A DNA stretch of 51,839 nucleotides from Spirochaetia bacterium (GTDB lineage Bacteria > Spirochaetota > Spirochaetia > Treponematales > Rectinemataceae): positions 1 to 51,839 of the forward strand of contig JARKOY010000177.1 of assembly GCA_029975555.1 (NCBI GenBank), read 5' to 3'. The notes under the pieces are model-generated. The model was not told where the DNA came from. It was given only the letters and a program-made list of their open reading frames with translations, and searched no databases. Shown piece by piece: positions 43,195-51,839 of this stretch. Numbering within the stretch: position 1 is the stretch's first letter; each line of letters begins with the position of its first letter. A program made the translations under genes and the position numbers.

Positions 43195-44763
43195 ATGCGT
43201 ATTCCGCGCCCGGGCATTCGCGGCAAGATACTGATATGCCTCGTGGTGGTCCTCGCGTTTTTCCTCGTGCTCGCACTGATCATGCAGCATGAGTCCATCG
43301 CACTGTCCAGGGAGTATGGAGCGAGCCTTTCGAACTACCACCTGGTGCACCGATTCCGTCTGAATCTGGGCGCCTTTCATGCGCTCACCGACCGTTACCT
43401 CCGCGATCCGCTCTCTGTCAAAGCCGAGGACGTGTATGCGGGCATCGCATCGCTCAATGCTCAGTATCCGGCCTTGGTCCCGCTGGAGAATATTTCCATC
43501 CTCGCCGAGTTTGAAGTGCGTGCAACAGGCTACGGCCTCGACGCATATCTTCCTCTCGTGTCCCGGGCAGTGGGGCTCCGGGCCGCAGGTTCTCCAGACT
43601 ACTATCAGGTCTTTGTCAAGGCGACGCGCATAGAGGGTTACCTCGATGTCTATCTCAACAGAATGCTCTCCGAGCTCATGAGAAGCGGCGAAGAGACCTA
43701 TGCGACGCTTTCGCGCAGGGCAGAGATGCTCAATCGCACCATTCTCATTTCGATGATCCTCGCGAGCATCCTCGCGGTGGTCGTCGTCGTGCTCGTGGCC
43801 GAGGCCATCACCGCCCCTTTAAGGAGGCTTGCCAGGGAGGCGGAGAAGCTCGCGAAGGGCGACCTCGACGCGGGGATCGTCGAGGTCCACACGAAGGACG
43901 AGGTAGAGAAACTCACGCGTTCTTTTGCGACGATGGCCACGAGCATCAAGGAGATGGTGGAAGGGCTCAAAGAGAAGGCCGAGCTCGAAAAGCTGCTCCA
44001 CGAAGAGGAGCTCGCCCTCGTCAGCATGGGAAAGGCGCTGCGCGAAGCCCAGTTTATGAACCTGCAGGAACAGATGAAGCCGCACTTCCTCTTCAACGCC
44101 TTGAATACCATCGCGCGCAGCGCCCTCTTGGAACAGGCCTCCAGGACCGAAGCGCTCGCCATGGGGCTGGCAACGCTCCTCCGCGCGACGATACGTGATT
44201 CCGGCCCTCTGTCCACGTTGGAGGATGAGCTTAGGCTTGCGCACGTCTATCTCGAATTTCAGCACGCACGTTTTGGATCGCGACTGCAGTGGAAGATCGA
44301 CGTCCCTTCGGAGGTGCACTCCACCAGAGTCCCAAGGCTTATGGTGCAGCCGCTTGTGGAAAATGCCGTTCGGCACGGGCTTGAGCCGAAGGTCGAAGGC
44401 GGCGCGCTCTCTATCAAGGCTCGCATGCGCAAGGAAAATCTTATCCTGTGGGTGCTCGACGACGGCATTGGCATGTCGCAGGAGCGGCTCGGTAGAATCC
44501 GCGCGAGCATCGTCGCGGCCCTCAGCCTGAGAAGTTACGAAAAAGAAAAATCCTCTGCGGATGCAGGGGAAGGCCTTCCGGTTCCGAAACCGGAAATGGA
44601 CGGCGAAAATAGGCTTGTGGAGGGGACAGGCATTGGACTTGTCAACCTCGCGACGCGCTTCGGCCTTCTCTACGGCGACAAGTGTCGCTTCGACATTGTG
44701 TCCCGCTCGGGCAGGGGCACGCTTGTGAGGGTAGTCATACCTGTGGGAGGGGCGACGGAATGA
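43195..44763 (+). CDS. LytS/YesM-type sensor histidine kinase
   Basis: A 522-residue membrane kinase. TM1 (about 11-31, KILICLVVVLAFFLVLALIM) and TM2 (about 180-203) flank an extracytoplasmic domain of about 140 residues. A HAMP linker (AEAITAPLRRLAREAEKL) and coiled coil lead to the His_kinase motif QMKPHFLFNALNTIA (phosphorylated His in KPHFLFN). The ATPase domain follows with VENAVRHGLEPK and GTGIGLVNLATRFGLLYG. The YesN-like regulator overlaps its stop. Such pairs usually sense an external sugar or a binding protein. Here the signal is probably a uronate. Confidence 0.93.
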   Translation: MRIPRPGIRGKILICLVVVLAFFLVLALIMQHESIALSREYGASLSNYHLVHRFRLNLGAFHALTDRYLRDPLSVKAEDVYAGIASLNAQYPALVPLENISILAEFEVRATGYGLDAYLPLVSRAVGLRAAGSPDYYQVFVKATRIEGYLDVYLNRMLSELMRSGEETYATLSRRAEMLNRTILISMILASILAVVVVVLVAEAITAPLRRLAREAEKLAKGDLDAGIVEVHTKDEVEKLTRSFATMATSIKEMVEGLKEKAELEKLLHEEELALVSMGKALREAQFMNLQEQMKPHFLFNALNTIARSALLEQASRTEALAMGLATLLRATIRDSGPLSTLEDELRLAHVYLEFQHARFGSRLQWKIDVPSEVHSTRVPRLMVQPLVENAVRHGLEPKVEGGALSIKARMRKENLILWVLDDGIGMSQERLGRIRASIVAALSLRSYEKEKSSADAGEGLPVPKPEMDGENRLVEGTGIGLVNLATRFGLLYGDKCRFDIVSRSGRGTLVRVVIPVGGATE

Positions 44764-46121
44764 TCCATGTCCTCGTTGCCGACGACGAGGTGCTCGAGCG
44801 CAAGGCCATGCTGCATATTCTGGCGGGAGTGGATACAGATGAATCCATAGCAGTAAGAGAAGCAGTCAATGGACTTGAGGCGCTCAAGCTCGCCCAGGAA
44901 AGCAAGCCCGACATAGTTTTTCTTGACATCCGTATGCCGGGCATGGACGGGCTCGGCGTCGCTGAGCAATTGTCATTGCTCTCCGATCCGCCGATCGTCA
45001 TCATGGTGACTGCGTACGATCATTTCACCTACGCCCGCACGGCACTGCGCTTCGGTGTCTTCGATTACCTCCTTAAACCCGCATCGACCGAGGATGTCCG
45101 CAGCGTGTTCCGCAGGGCGCTCCACGCAATCGCCGAAAGAAGGAGAGATGCTGCCCGGCGCATGGCGGACCAGCGCATGGCCGCGGATATACAAAGGGCC
45201 CTCCACGCCGACATCTGTAAGGCGCTGGGCGATGGCACCGTCAACGACGAGGATGTCCGGCGGCTTGTCGCCTTTCGGACCCCCTCCCAGACGGACGCCT
45301 CAAGGTGGACTTGCATCGCGGTGGTCGCGGGGGTGGCAAAAGGCTCAGGAAAGGCCGCCTCCTCGATCGCCTCGAGAGAATTCTCAAGATTTTTCCGTGC
45401 GCTGGCAGAGCGGTATCTGTTGATAGACCTAGGGCTCGCCCGTGCCAATGCGCTGCTCTTCGTCCCGCCTCCCGAGCCGAACGCTGCCCCCGCTGCGACT
45501 GCGCATGTGCTCATCGTCGTCTCTGAGCCCGACATCGGGAGCGCTGCCGACGGACATGCCGTGGCGCTTGCTACGGCGCAGTCCCTGCGGGAGCAGATTG
45601 GCGCGGGCGTGGAACGTTTTTCCCAGAGATGTAAGGATGCAGGAGGAATCGCCGTCTGGTTCGGCATCGGCGTGGAGGCGGACGGCAAGGCCAAGGCGGC
45701 ACTTCGGACGGCCAAAATCGCATTCAATCTTTCGAACGCCGAGCGCCCCATACTGCTGCTGAGCTCACCGCATAAGCTCTGGCAGGCTTTGCCGTCTACC
45801 ACGTCCATCTCGGCGCGGGCGGTCGTGTGGCTTCAGGACCATTTCATGGAGAGCATCGGTATCGAAGACCTTGCGCGCGAGCTTATGATGAGCCCCTCCC
45901 ACCTTTCGCGCACGCTGAAGAGAGAGCTCGGCATAGGTTTTGGAGAGGCGCTCGCCCGGATTCGTGTCGCCTGCGCGAAAGACCTCCTCACCAACGGCGC
46001 GTCGGCAAAAGAGGCTTCGTTGCTGGTAGGGTTTCGGGATCAGAGCTACTTCACCAAGGTCTTTGTGAAGATGGAAGGCCTGCCTCCTTCTCAATACGTC
46101 AGGCAGCTTCAATCGATATAG
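44760..46121 (+). CDS. AraC-type response regulator (YesN-like)
   Basis: A 453-residue regulator. The receiver (1-120) is complete: VLVADDE, phosphorylated Asp in DIVFLDIRMPGMDG, and DYLLKPAS. A long middle region (about 125-345) is not recognised. The C-terminal AraC helix-turn-helix pair (about 355-450) includes IGIEDLARELMMSPSHLSRTLKREL and ASLLVGFRDQSYFTKVFVKMEGLPP. The ATG overlaps the kinase stop (ATGA). Its probable target is the TRAP operon starting at 46271, whose promoter has a good -10, no -35, and a nearby inverted repeat. Confidence 0.93.
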   Translation: MIHVLVADDEVLERKAMLHILAGVDTDESIAVREAVNGLEALKLAQESKPDIVFLDIRMPGMDGLGVAEQLSLLSDPPIVIMVTAYDHFTYARTALRFGVFDYLLKPASTEDVRSVFRRALHAIAERRRDAARRMADQRMAADIQRALHADICKALGDGTVNDEDVRRLVAFRTPSQTDASRWTCIAVVAGVAKGSGKAASSIASREFSRFFRALAERYLLIDLGLARANALLFVPPPEPNAAPAATAHVLIVVSEPDIGSAADGHAVALATAQSLREQIGAGVERFSQRCKDAGGIAVWFGIGVEADGKAKAALRTAKIAFNLSNAERPILLLSSPHKLWQALPSTTSISARAVVWLQDHFMESIGIEDLARELMMSPSHLSRTLKRELGIGFGEALARIRVACAKDLLTNGASAKEASLLVGFRDQSYFTKVFVKMEGLPPSQYVRQLQSI

Positions 46122-46197
46122 CCTGAAGCGCTCGGCGAGCATCAGATTACCAACGATTCGCATGGGACTACCACACCACCACTGCGCGCCTGCTCCC

Positions 46198-46223
46198 TAT
46201 AATGCCGTGGATTGCAGGCAATC
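46198..46223 (+). promoter_or_regulatory. TRAP operon promoter with adjacent inverted repeat
   Basis: A perfect TATAAT (46198-46203) with no -35 hexamer at the right distance, the pattern of an activator-dependent promoter. Seven bases downstream is GATTGC-AG-GCAATC (46210-46223), a perfect 6-bp inverted repeat. The AraC-type regulator encoded just upstream is the obvious candidate to act here, though activators usually bind upstream of -35. Confidence 0.5.
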
Positions 46224-46270
46224 TGCAGTCGCTCCAATATGTTGTAGAGCGTTTTAAGGAGGTTGTACGT

Positions 46271-47248
46271 ATGAAAACCACGCAGAAGGCGGTTCTTATT
46301 CTGCTGCTCATCCTCGTCCCGGCAATGCTGTTCGCCCAGACAAAGCCGATCGTGCTGCGGCTCGCCGAGACCCACCCGAAGGGATATCCCACGGAGCTGG
46401 GCGACGAGGAGTTCGCGCGCCTCGTCAAGGAGCGTTCGAACGGCCGCATCATCATCGAGGTGTATCCCGGCTCTCAGCTCGGCGAGGAAAAGGCGGTGAT
46501 CGAGCAGGTCCAATTCGGAGGCATCGATCTCACCCGCGTTTCGATCAGCCCGCTCGCGAGCTTCGTGCCGAAACTCAACGCGTTTCAGATGCCCTACCTC
46601 TACAGGGATTCCGATCACATGTGGAAGGTGTTGAAGGGAGACATCGGCAAGGAGCTTCTGGCGAGCCTCGAGCCCTTCGGGTTCATCGGACTCGGCTGGT
46701 TCGACGGAGGAGCGCGGAGCTTCTACAACAGTAAGAAGGCAGTCCGCACGCCGGCTGACCTCAAGGGCCTGAAGATAAGGGTTCAGGAGAGCGAGCTCAT
46801 GATGGGCCTCGTGCAGTCCTTCGGCGCGGTTCCGACCCCGATGCCCTACGGCGAAGTGTATTCAGGGCTTCAGACCGGCGTCGTCGACGGCGCGGAGAAC
46901 AACCCTCCCTCGTATTATTCGGCCAGCCACTATGAAGTCGCAAAATACTACACCCTCGACGAGCACACCATGGTTCCCGAAATCGTCATCGGTTCCAAGA
47001 TTTCGCTCAGCAGGCTTTCGAAGGCGGATCAGGAGCTGATCAGACAGGCCGCCTTCGATGCCATCGATTTCCAGCGCGCCCAGTGGGCCGCCTATGTGAA
47101 GCTCTCGATGGACAAAGTCCAGGCGGCTGGCTGCACCATCATCCCCGTGCCCGACAAGACCGAATGGATGAAGGCCGTGGAGCCGATGTACAAAAAACAG
47201 TCCAAGGAAATTCAGGACCTCGTCGCCCGCATCCGCGCGGTGAAGTGA
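46271..47248 (+). CDS. dctP: TRAP transporter solute-binding protein
   Basis: A 325-residue DctP-family periplasmic binding protein with a signal peptide (AVLILLLILVPAMLFAQ). Family marks are AETHPKGYPTELGDEEFA, YPGSQLGEEKAVIEQVQFGGID, and the carboxylate-binding Arg in LKGLKIRVQES. GLQTGVVDGAENNPPSYY is typical. Members bind C4-dicarboxylates, sialic acid or uronates. The surrounding genes point to hexuronates. AAGGAGG precedes the ATG. A strong hairpin follows it, which should leave more binding protein than membrane components. Confidence 0.93.
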   Translation: MKTTQKAVLILLLILVPAMLFAQTKPIVLRLAETHPKGYPTELGDEEFARLVKERSNGRIIIEVYPGSQLGEEKAVIEQVQFGGIDLTRVSISPLASFVPKLNAFQMPYLYRDSDHMWKVLKGDIGKELLASLEPFGFIGLGWFDGGARSFYNSKKAVRTPADLKGLKIRVQESELMMGLVQSFGAVPTPMPYGEVYSGLQTGVVDGAENNPPSYYSASHYEVAKYYTLDEHTMVPEIVIGSKISLSRLSKADQELIRQAAFDAIDFQRAQWAAYVKLSMDKVQAAGCTIIPVPDKTEWMKAVEPMYKKQSKEIQDLVARIRAVK

Positions 47249-47267
47249 GTTTCCCAAGCATCATCCA

Positions 47268-47300
47268 GAGAGGCCGCGCGATGTCCTTGCGCGGCCTCTC
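47268..47300 (+). terminator. Attenuating hairpin after dctP
   Basis: GAGAGGCCGCGC (47268-47279) pairs perfectly with GCGCGGCCTCTC (47289-47300) around a 9-base loop. No T tract follows. It lies between dctP and dctQ, so it probably protects the dctP message and lowers readthrough. Confidence 0.65.
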
Positions 47301-47358
47301 GCGTTCGGCACGTGCGCCCGGTAAAGACTCCATTCTGTCTTGGCCTTCGAGGTGTGGT

Positions 47359-47904
47359 ATGAAGAAGTTTTTTGTTTCTGCGGTGACGCTGGTCCACATT
47401 CTGCTCATAGACCTTTCGATGATCATGATCGTGGCCATGCTGCTCTTGGTGTTCGCGAACGTGGTGCTCCGCTACGTCTTCAACAGCGGCATATTCTGGT
47501 CGGAAGAGATAGCCTTAGTTTTGGAAGTCTGGTTCATCTTCCTCTCGCTGGGGCTTGGCGTGAAGCACCGGCTGCATTTTTCGATAAACCTTATGCCGCG
47601 CGACAAGATGCCAGCAGTGCTCAATAGGGCTCTCGACTTATTGTCCGACGTCATTTTTATCGGCATTGGCGTCGTCATGATAGTGTATGGTAGCAAGCTT
47701 GTGCAGTTTACCATGCGCTCCATCATGCCGGCGACGAAGTGGCCGGCTGGCATTCTGTACCTCGTCCTCCCGCTCGCGGGATTTGTCGTCATCGTCGAGG
47801 CCATCTTCCACATTTTCGGGTTCACCATGTTCGACGAAAAACTCGACGCGTACTTTTCCGGCACGGGCGGAACGCTGAAGGACATTTTCAGGAGCGAACC
47901 ATGA
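47359..47904 (+). CDS. dctQ: TRAP transporter small membrane subunit
   Basis: A 181-residue four-helix protein of the DctQ family, the small partner of DctM. Hydrophobic segments are near residues 8-33, 45-68, 88-110 and 125-150. VFANVVLRYVFNSGIFWSEEIA is the family signature around the second helix. The ATG at 47359 has GAGGTG ahead of it. Its TGA overlaps the dctM ATG, so both are made together. Confidence 0.92.
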   Translation: MKKFFVSAVTLVHILLIDLSMIMIVAMLLLVFANVVLRYVFNSGIFWSEEIALVLEVWFIFLSLGLGVKHRLHFSINLMPRDKMPAVLNRALDLLSDVIFIGIGVVMIVYGSKLVQFTMRSIMPATKWPAGILYLVLPLAGFVVIVEAIFHIFGFTMFDEKLDAYFSGTGGTLKDIFRSEP

Positions 47905-49205
47905 TGGACACGACGATTGCCACTACGATACTGTTGGGCGGATTCCTTCTGCTCTTGATCTTGAGGATCCCCATTACCTTCTCCCTTGCGACCGCATCCA
48001 TCGCCACGGCCCTCTATTTGAAGATACCGCTCATGGCGATCGTCCAACAGATGGTGCAGGGGGTCAAATCGTTCTCCCTGCTTGCGATCCCGTTTTTCAT
48101 CATTGCCGGCGAGATGATGGGGCGCGGCGGCATCGCGGAGAAGATCATAAACCTCGCGAATGTGCTCGTCGGCAGAATCCGCGGCGGGCTCGGCATGGTG
48201 AACGTCGTCGACAGCATGTTCTTCGGCGGCATCTCTGGGTCTGCCGTCGCCGACGTAGCATCGACGGGCACCATCATCATCCCCCTCATGAACAAGAAGG
48301 GGTACGACAACGACTTTTCGGTGGCCATCACGGTCACGAGCGCCACGCAGGGGATCATCATACCTCCGAGCCACAACATGATCATCTATTCGGTGGCGGC
48401 GGGCGGTGTCTCCGTCGGGCGGCTTTTCCTCGGAGGATACCTGCCCGGCATTCTGCTCGGGATATCCCTCGGCGTCATCGTCTATATCATTTCAGTGAAA
48501 AGAAATTATCCAAAGGAACGAAAATATACGCTCAAAGAGGCGGTGAAGATACTCATCGATTCCTTCTTGGGGCTGCTCACCGCCATCATCATTATGGGCG
48601 GCGTCATTTCCGGTATATTTACTGCTACGGAGTCGGCTGCCGTTGCGGCGGTCTATGCATTCATCATAACCTTCTTCGTCTACCGACAGATACCGCTCAA
48701 AGAGTTCAGGGGGATTCTCTACAGCACGCTCAAGACTCTCACGATGGTGATGACGCTCATCGCCTCGGCGAGTGCGTTCTCGTGGCTGATGGCCTACCTG
48801 CGCATTCCGGCCAAGGCGACTGAAATGCTCCTTTCGATCACGGACAACAAGATACTCCTCCTTATGCTCATCAACGTGCTTTTGCTGTTGTTGGGCATGA
48901 TCATGGACATGGCGCCCCTCATTCTCATCGTGACACCGATTCTGTATCCTGTGGTCGTGGAAAAGCTCGGCATGTCGCCGATCCATTTCGGCATCATGCT
49001 GATGATCAATCTCGCCATAGGATTGTGCACGCCGCCTGTCGGGTCGGCGCTGTTTGTGGGGTGCGCCATTGGGAAGATCTCGATCGAAAAGGCGACAAAG
49101 GCCATGATACCGTTCTATATCGCCATGATTGTCGTTTTGTTCCTTGTGACGTATATTCCACAGATAACGATGTTTCTTCCCAACCTCATCATGCCCGGAG
49201 GCTGA
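47901..49205 (+). CDS. dctM: TRAP transporter large membrane subunit
   Basis: A 434-residue, about twelve-helix sodium-driven permease of the DctM family. The conserved IPFFIIAGEMMGRGGIAEKIINLA, SMFFGGISGSAVADVASTG and PPSHNMIIYS segments are present. Length is typical. It works with DctQ and the DctP-type receptor. A terminator-like hairpin 84 bases downstream separates it from the SDR and uxaC genes. Confidence 0.95.
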   Translation: MMDTTIATTILLGGFLLLLILRIPITFSLATASIATALYLKIPLMAIVQQMVQGVKSFSLLAIPFFIIAGEMMGRGGIAEKIINLANVLVGRIRGGLGMVNVVDSMFFGGISGSAVADVASTGTIIIPLMNKKGYDNDFSVAITVTSATQGIIIPPSHNMIIYSVAAGGVSVGRLFLGGYLPGILLGISLGVIVYIISVKRNYPKERKYTLKEAVKILIDSFLGLLTAIIIMGGVISGIFTATESAAVAAVYAFIITFFVYRQIPLKEFRGILYSTLKTLTMVMTLIASASAFSWLMAYLRIPAKATEMLLSITDNKILLLMLINVLLLLLGMIMDMAPLILIVTPILYPVVVEKLGMSPIHFGIMLMINLAIGLCTPPVGSALFVGCAIGKISIEKATKAMIPFYIAMIVVLFLVTYIPQITMFLPNLIMPGG

Positions 49206-49288
49206 GAGGACGGGCGCGGAGCGGACGGAGGTGCAGAGGGGCGCCCAGCATGGGACCCCCGAAACTGGCGCTTACGCTGGCTTGAGTC

Positions 49289-49325
49289 CGCGCAGGTGCG
49301 GGGCAAGTGCCGCCTGCGCGTTTTT
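49289..49325 (+). terminator. Intrinsic terminator/attenuator between dctM and the SDR gene
   Basis: CGCGCAGGTGCGG (49289-49301) pairs with CCGC and CTGCGCG (49310-49320) with one or two bulges, followed directly by TTTTT (49321-49325). It sits inside the run of co-directional genes, 20 bases before the SDR gene, so it may partly uncouple import from catabolism or be subject to readthrough control. Confidence 0.65.
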
Positions 49326-49345
49326 GTGGATGAAGGAGTGTTCGG

Positions 49346-50173
49346 ATGTCGTTTGTAGAGTCTCTCTTCAGTTTGCATGGAAGTATCGCGGTGGTGACAG
49401 GCGGGGGTGGGGCCTTGCCCTCTTCGATCGCCGTCGCCTTTGTAAAGGCGGGGGCAAGGGTGGCGCTCTGGGGCCGCGGGACGCATCACCCTATGACCGA
49501 AGCAGCCGAGCAGGTTAAAAGTCAGGCGGGACTGGCCCCAGACAGTCAGGACGTGGTGGGTGTTACGGTGGACACGGCGTCGAGCGCGGCCTGCGAGGCG
49601 GCCTTTGACGCGACGCTGAACTCGCTCGGCATGCCGGACATCCTCCTCAACGGCGTTGGCGGGAACATGGGACGGAGCAGTTTTATCGACTTCGATGAAC
49701 ACGTGTTCGAGGATGTCCTGCGGCTCAACCTCATGGCGGGGCTCATGGTGCCCTCCAGGGTTTTTGCGCGGCGCTGGATCGATGCGGGCGTAAAGGGCGC
49801 CATGATCAACATGACCTCCATGGCGAGCTACAAAGGTCTTTCGGCAGTCTGGGCGTACGACGCGGCCAAGGCGGGCGTGCTCAACCTCACGCAGGCCCTC
49901 GCCAAGGAGCTCGCTCCTCACGGCATACGGGTGAACGCGGTGGCGCCGGGCTTTTTTGTGGGGAACCAGAACCGTGCGCTGCTCTTCGACGAAAAGACGG
50001 GCAAGCTCACGGCCAGAGGGCAAGCGATCATCGCGCGCACGCCCTTCGGGCGCTTCGGCGAATATGAAGAGCTCTGGGGAGCGGTGCTGTACCTGGCAAG
50101 TTCGAAGGCCTCAGGGTTCGTGACCGGCGTCAGCATCCCCGTGGACGGTGGATACCTCAGCGACAACATCTGA
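49346..50173 (+). CDS. SDR oxidoreductase, probable fructuronate reductase (D-mannonate-forming)
   Basis: A 275-residue short-chain dehydrogenase. The NAD(P) turn is TGGGGALPSSIA, where most relatives of this group have TGGGGxLG, so one Gly is Pro. The catalytic Ser (INMTSMAS), Tyr and Lys (YDAAK) are present, as is the final FVTGVSIPVDGGYLS. Related SDRs in uronate clusters reduce fructuronate to mannonate and stand in for UxuB. That role fits the adjacent uxaC and upstream uxaE. The ribosome-binding site is GAAGGAG. Alternative: a generic sugar-acid dehydrogenase. Confidence 0.85.
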   Translation: MSFVESLFSLHGSIAVVTGGGGALPSSIAVAFVKAGARVALWGRGTHHPMTEAAEQVKSQAGLAPDSQDVVGVTVDTASSAACEAAFDATLNSLGMPDILLNGVGGNMGRSSFIDFDEHVFEDVLRLNLMAGLMVPSRVFARRWIDAGVKGAMINMTSMASYKGLSAVWAYDAAKAGVLNLTQALAKELAPHGIRVNAVAPGFFVGNQNRALLFDEKTGKLTARGQAIIARTPFGRFGEYEELWGAVLYLASSKASGFVTGVSIPVDGGYLSDNI

Positions 50174-50194
50174 TTCGGTGTGAGGGAGGGCAGC

Positions 50195-51637
50195 ATGACT
50201 CGATTTTTGGACGAGAATTTCTTGTTGAAGAATGAGACCGCGAAGAGGCTCTTCTTTGGGGTTGCAAAAGACTTGCCGATCTTCGATTACCATTGCCACT
50301 TGTCGCCAAAGGCGATCGCCGAAGACGAGCCTTTCGACGACATCGCGCGGATGTGGCTCGAGGGGGATCATTACAAATGGCGCATCATGAGGGCGAACGG
50401 GGAGCCTGAGTCGCTCTGTGGCGGCGCAGGTCCATGGGATGAAAAATTCGTTGCGTACGCTCGCGCGCTTCTGAACGCCGCGGGGAACCCTCTTCTTCAT
50501 TGGTCTCACCTGGAGCTGCAAAGGATATTCGGCATTTCGGAGCTACTGACACCGCAGAACGCCTTGGAAATCAGGCAAAAGGCAAACCGCATGCTCGCGA
50601 CCGAAAGGATCAGCCCGCGTTCTCTCCTCACAAAGTTCAATGTGAAGGTGCTGTGCACGACGGACGATCCTGTCGACGATCTACGCTGGCACAGTGCGAT
50701 CGCCGAAGAACAGCAAAGGGGCTGTGCGTTTCAGACGAAGGTGCTCCCCGCCTTTCGTCCGGACAAGGCAATGAATGCGGGAGATGTTGCCACCTGGAAC
50801 AAGTATATCGATGAGCTCGGCAGGGCTGCCGGCGTCGAGGTTGATTCCTATCCTTCGCTGCTCGAAGCGCTCGCACAGCGCCACGACTACTTCCATTCGA
50901 TGGGCTGCCGGCTTTCGGATCACGCGCTGCTCGTGCCGCCCTATGCGCCGGCTCAGGACGCGGAACTCGACGCTATTGTGAAGAAGGCCCGAGAGGGGAG
51001 GGCGCTTTCTCCTGTGGAACAGGAAAAGCTGGCTACGGCCTTGCTTCTGCACTGTGCGCGCCTCAACGCGCAGAAAGGCTGGACGATGCAGCTGCACATC
51101 GCGGCACTGAGGAACGTCAACCCGAGGCTGTTCCGGGCCTTTGGCCCAGACGTGGGGGGCGACAGCACGTCCGACGCTTCCATCGTGGCGCCGCTCGCCA
51201 GTTTCTTAGGGGCCCTGGAGGGCGAGGGCTCGCTCCCGAAGACTATCCTCTATTCGCTCGATCCTTCGAAGCACAATCCTTTGGCAACGCTCGCGGCGAG
51301 CTTCGCCGGAACCTCGCCTGAGGCGACCGCTTCGCAGGTGGCGGGCAAGGTGCAGCTCGGCGCCGCATGGTGGTTCAATGATCAGAAAGACGGCATGGAG
51401 CGCCACCTCAGGGAGTACGCCGGCGTCGGGCTCATCGGCGCGTGGGTTGGGATGCTGACTGATTCCCGTTCCTTTATGTCCTTCCCGCGACACGAGTATT
51501 TCAGGCGCATTCTCTGCAACACGGTGGGAGAGTGGGTCGAGGCCGGGGAGTTGCCGGATGATCCGGCGTACACAGATCGGCTCGTGCGCGGTATCTGTTG
51601 GGAAAATGCGGTTAGGTATTTTGCTATCCTTCATTAG
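50195..51637 (+). CDS. uxaC: Uronate isomerase
   Basis: A 480-residue amidohydrolase-fold isomerase converting glucuronate to fructuronate and galacturonate to tagaturonate. FDYHCHLSPK gives the first metal-binding His pair, VLCTTDDPVDDLRWH and the KVLPAFRPDKAMN segment are family marks, and MQLHIAALRNVNPRLF and LTDSRSFMSFPRHEYFRR complete it. GAGGGAGGG precedes ATG 50195. Frames starting at 50180 lack a proper site. It is the first cytosolic step for uronates brought in by the TRAP system. The last 200 bases of the window show no further gene. Confidence 0.96.
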   Translation: MTRFLDENFLLKNETAKRLFFGVAKDLPIFDYHCHLSPKAIAEDEPFDDIARMWLEGDHYKWRIMRANGEPESLCGGAGPWDEKFVAYARALLNAAGNPLLHWSHLELQRIFGISELLTPQNALEIRQKANRMLATERISPRSLLTKFNVKVLCTTDDPVDDLRWHSAIAEEQQRGCAFQTKVLPAFRPDKAMNAGDVATWNKYIDELGRAAGVEVDSYPSLLEALAQRHDYFHSMGCRLSDHALLVPPYAPAQDAELDAIVKKAREGRALSPVEQEKLATALLLHCARLNAQKGWTMQLHIAALRNVNPRLFRAFGPDVGGDSTSDASIVAPLASFLGALEGEGSLPKTILYSLDPSKHNPLATLAASFAGTSPEATASQVAGKVQLGAAWWFNDQKDGMERHLREYAGVGLIGAWVGMLTDSRSFMSFPRHEYFRRILCNTVGEWVEAGELPDDPAYTDRLVRGICWENAVRYFAILH

Positions 51638-51839
51638 TGCTCTCAACCTTGGGTATAGGCTTGGGATTAAGAAGGGCATAGGTGGATATTCCATAAGAGA
51701 GCGCCTCAATCGAGAGCCAGGGCGGGGAGGTAGGCAGGCTTGTGCCCTCCTGGGGTGTGCCAAAGCTTTTTCCAGGTTTTGAGCATAGGAGGGGTCAAGG
51801 GGGAGCGGGAGAGGAAGGCGCGGGCAGAGAAGAAGCGGT

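Overview
The window is a GC-rich bacterial chromosome segment with tightly packed operons. Gene content points to an anaerobic, double-membrane bacterium, and a free-living or gut spirochaete is my best guess. The reasons are an ODP/metallo-beta-lactamase-like sensor fold, TRAP transport with a YesN-type two-component system, the anaerobe-type homocysteine pathway, and a LolA-like/ABC envelope system without LolB. This is inference from gene families; there is no rRNA or other phylogenetic marker here. I found no CRISPR array, insertion sequence, prophage, tRNA or rRNA.

Layout. 222-1916 (-) is a CstA-family transporter. 2073-10131 (+) is a three-gene, translationally coupled operon: a regulator whose three domains all look catalytically dead, a HEAT-repeat processive GT2 glycosyltransferase, and a membrane-anchored glycoside-hydrolase-like protein. 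It looks like a surface-polysaccharide system. 10190-11308 is an M29 aminopeptidase and 11425-11658 (-) a small ferredoxin. 11823-12236 (-) is an Hsp20 with a consensus sigma-54 promoter and a possible RNA thermometer. Between hsp20 and the next operon lies a candidate structured small RNA (about 12558-12651). 12712-17232 is an AfuABC/FbpABC-type ABC importer.

17378-25423 is a methionine module on both strands: YitJ-type methyltransferase/MTHFR fusion, MetH, UPF0280, NIL-ferredoxin and DUF39. Together these could run from aspartate semialdehyde to methionine. 25701-26075 holds a truncated PIN-domain remnant and two dyads. 26106-31893 (-) is one operon, ubiD-ubiA-ubiX-SBP-ABC(ATPase/permease fusion), linking prenylated-quinone chemistry to an import system.

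32029-40426 (+) is an ABC export system (LolD/MacB-like ATPase, two FtsX-type permeases, LolA-like periplasmic protein, outer-membrane protein gene interrupted by an in-frame TAA), followed by an OmpR-type regulator and its histidine kinase. 40578-51637 is a hexuronate catabolic region: a divergent LarA-type nickel racemase/epimerase homologue, tagaturonate epimerase UxaE, a LytS/YesN-type sensor-regulator pair, a DctPQM TRAP transporter, an SDR that fits fructuronate reductase, and uronate isomerase UxaC. UxuA (mannonate dehydratase) is not in the window, which makes the LarA-like enzyme more interesting.
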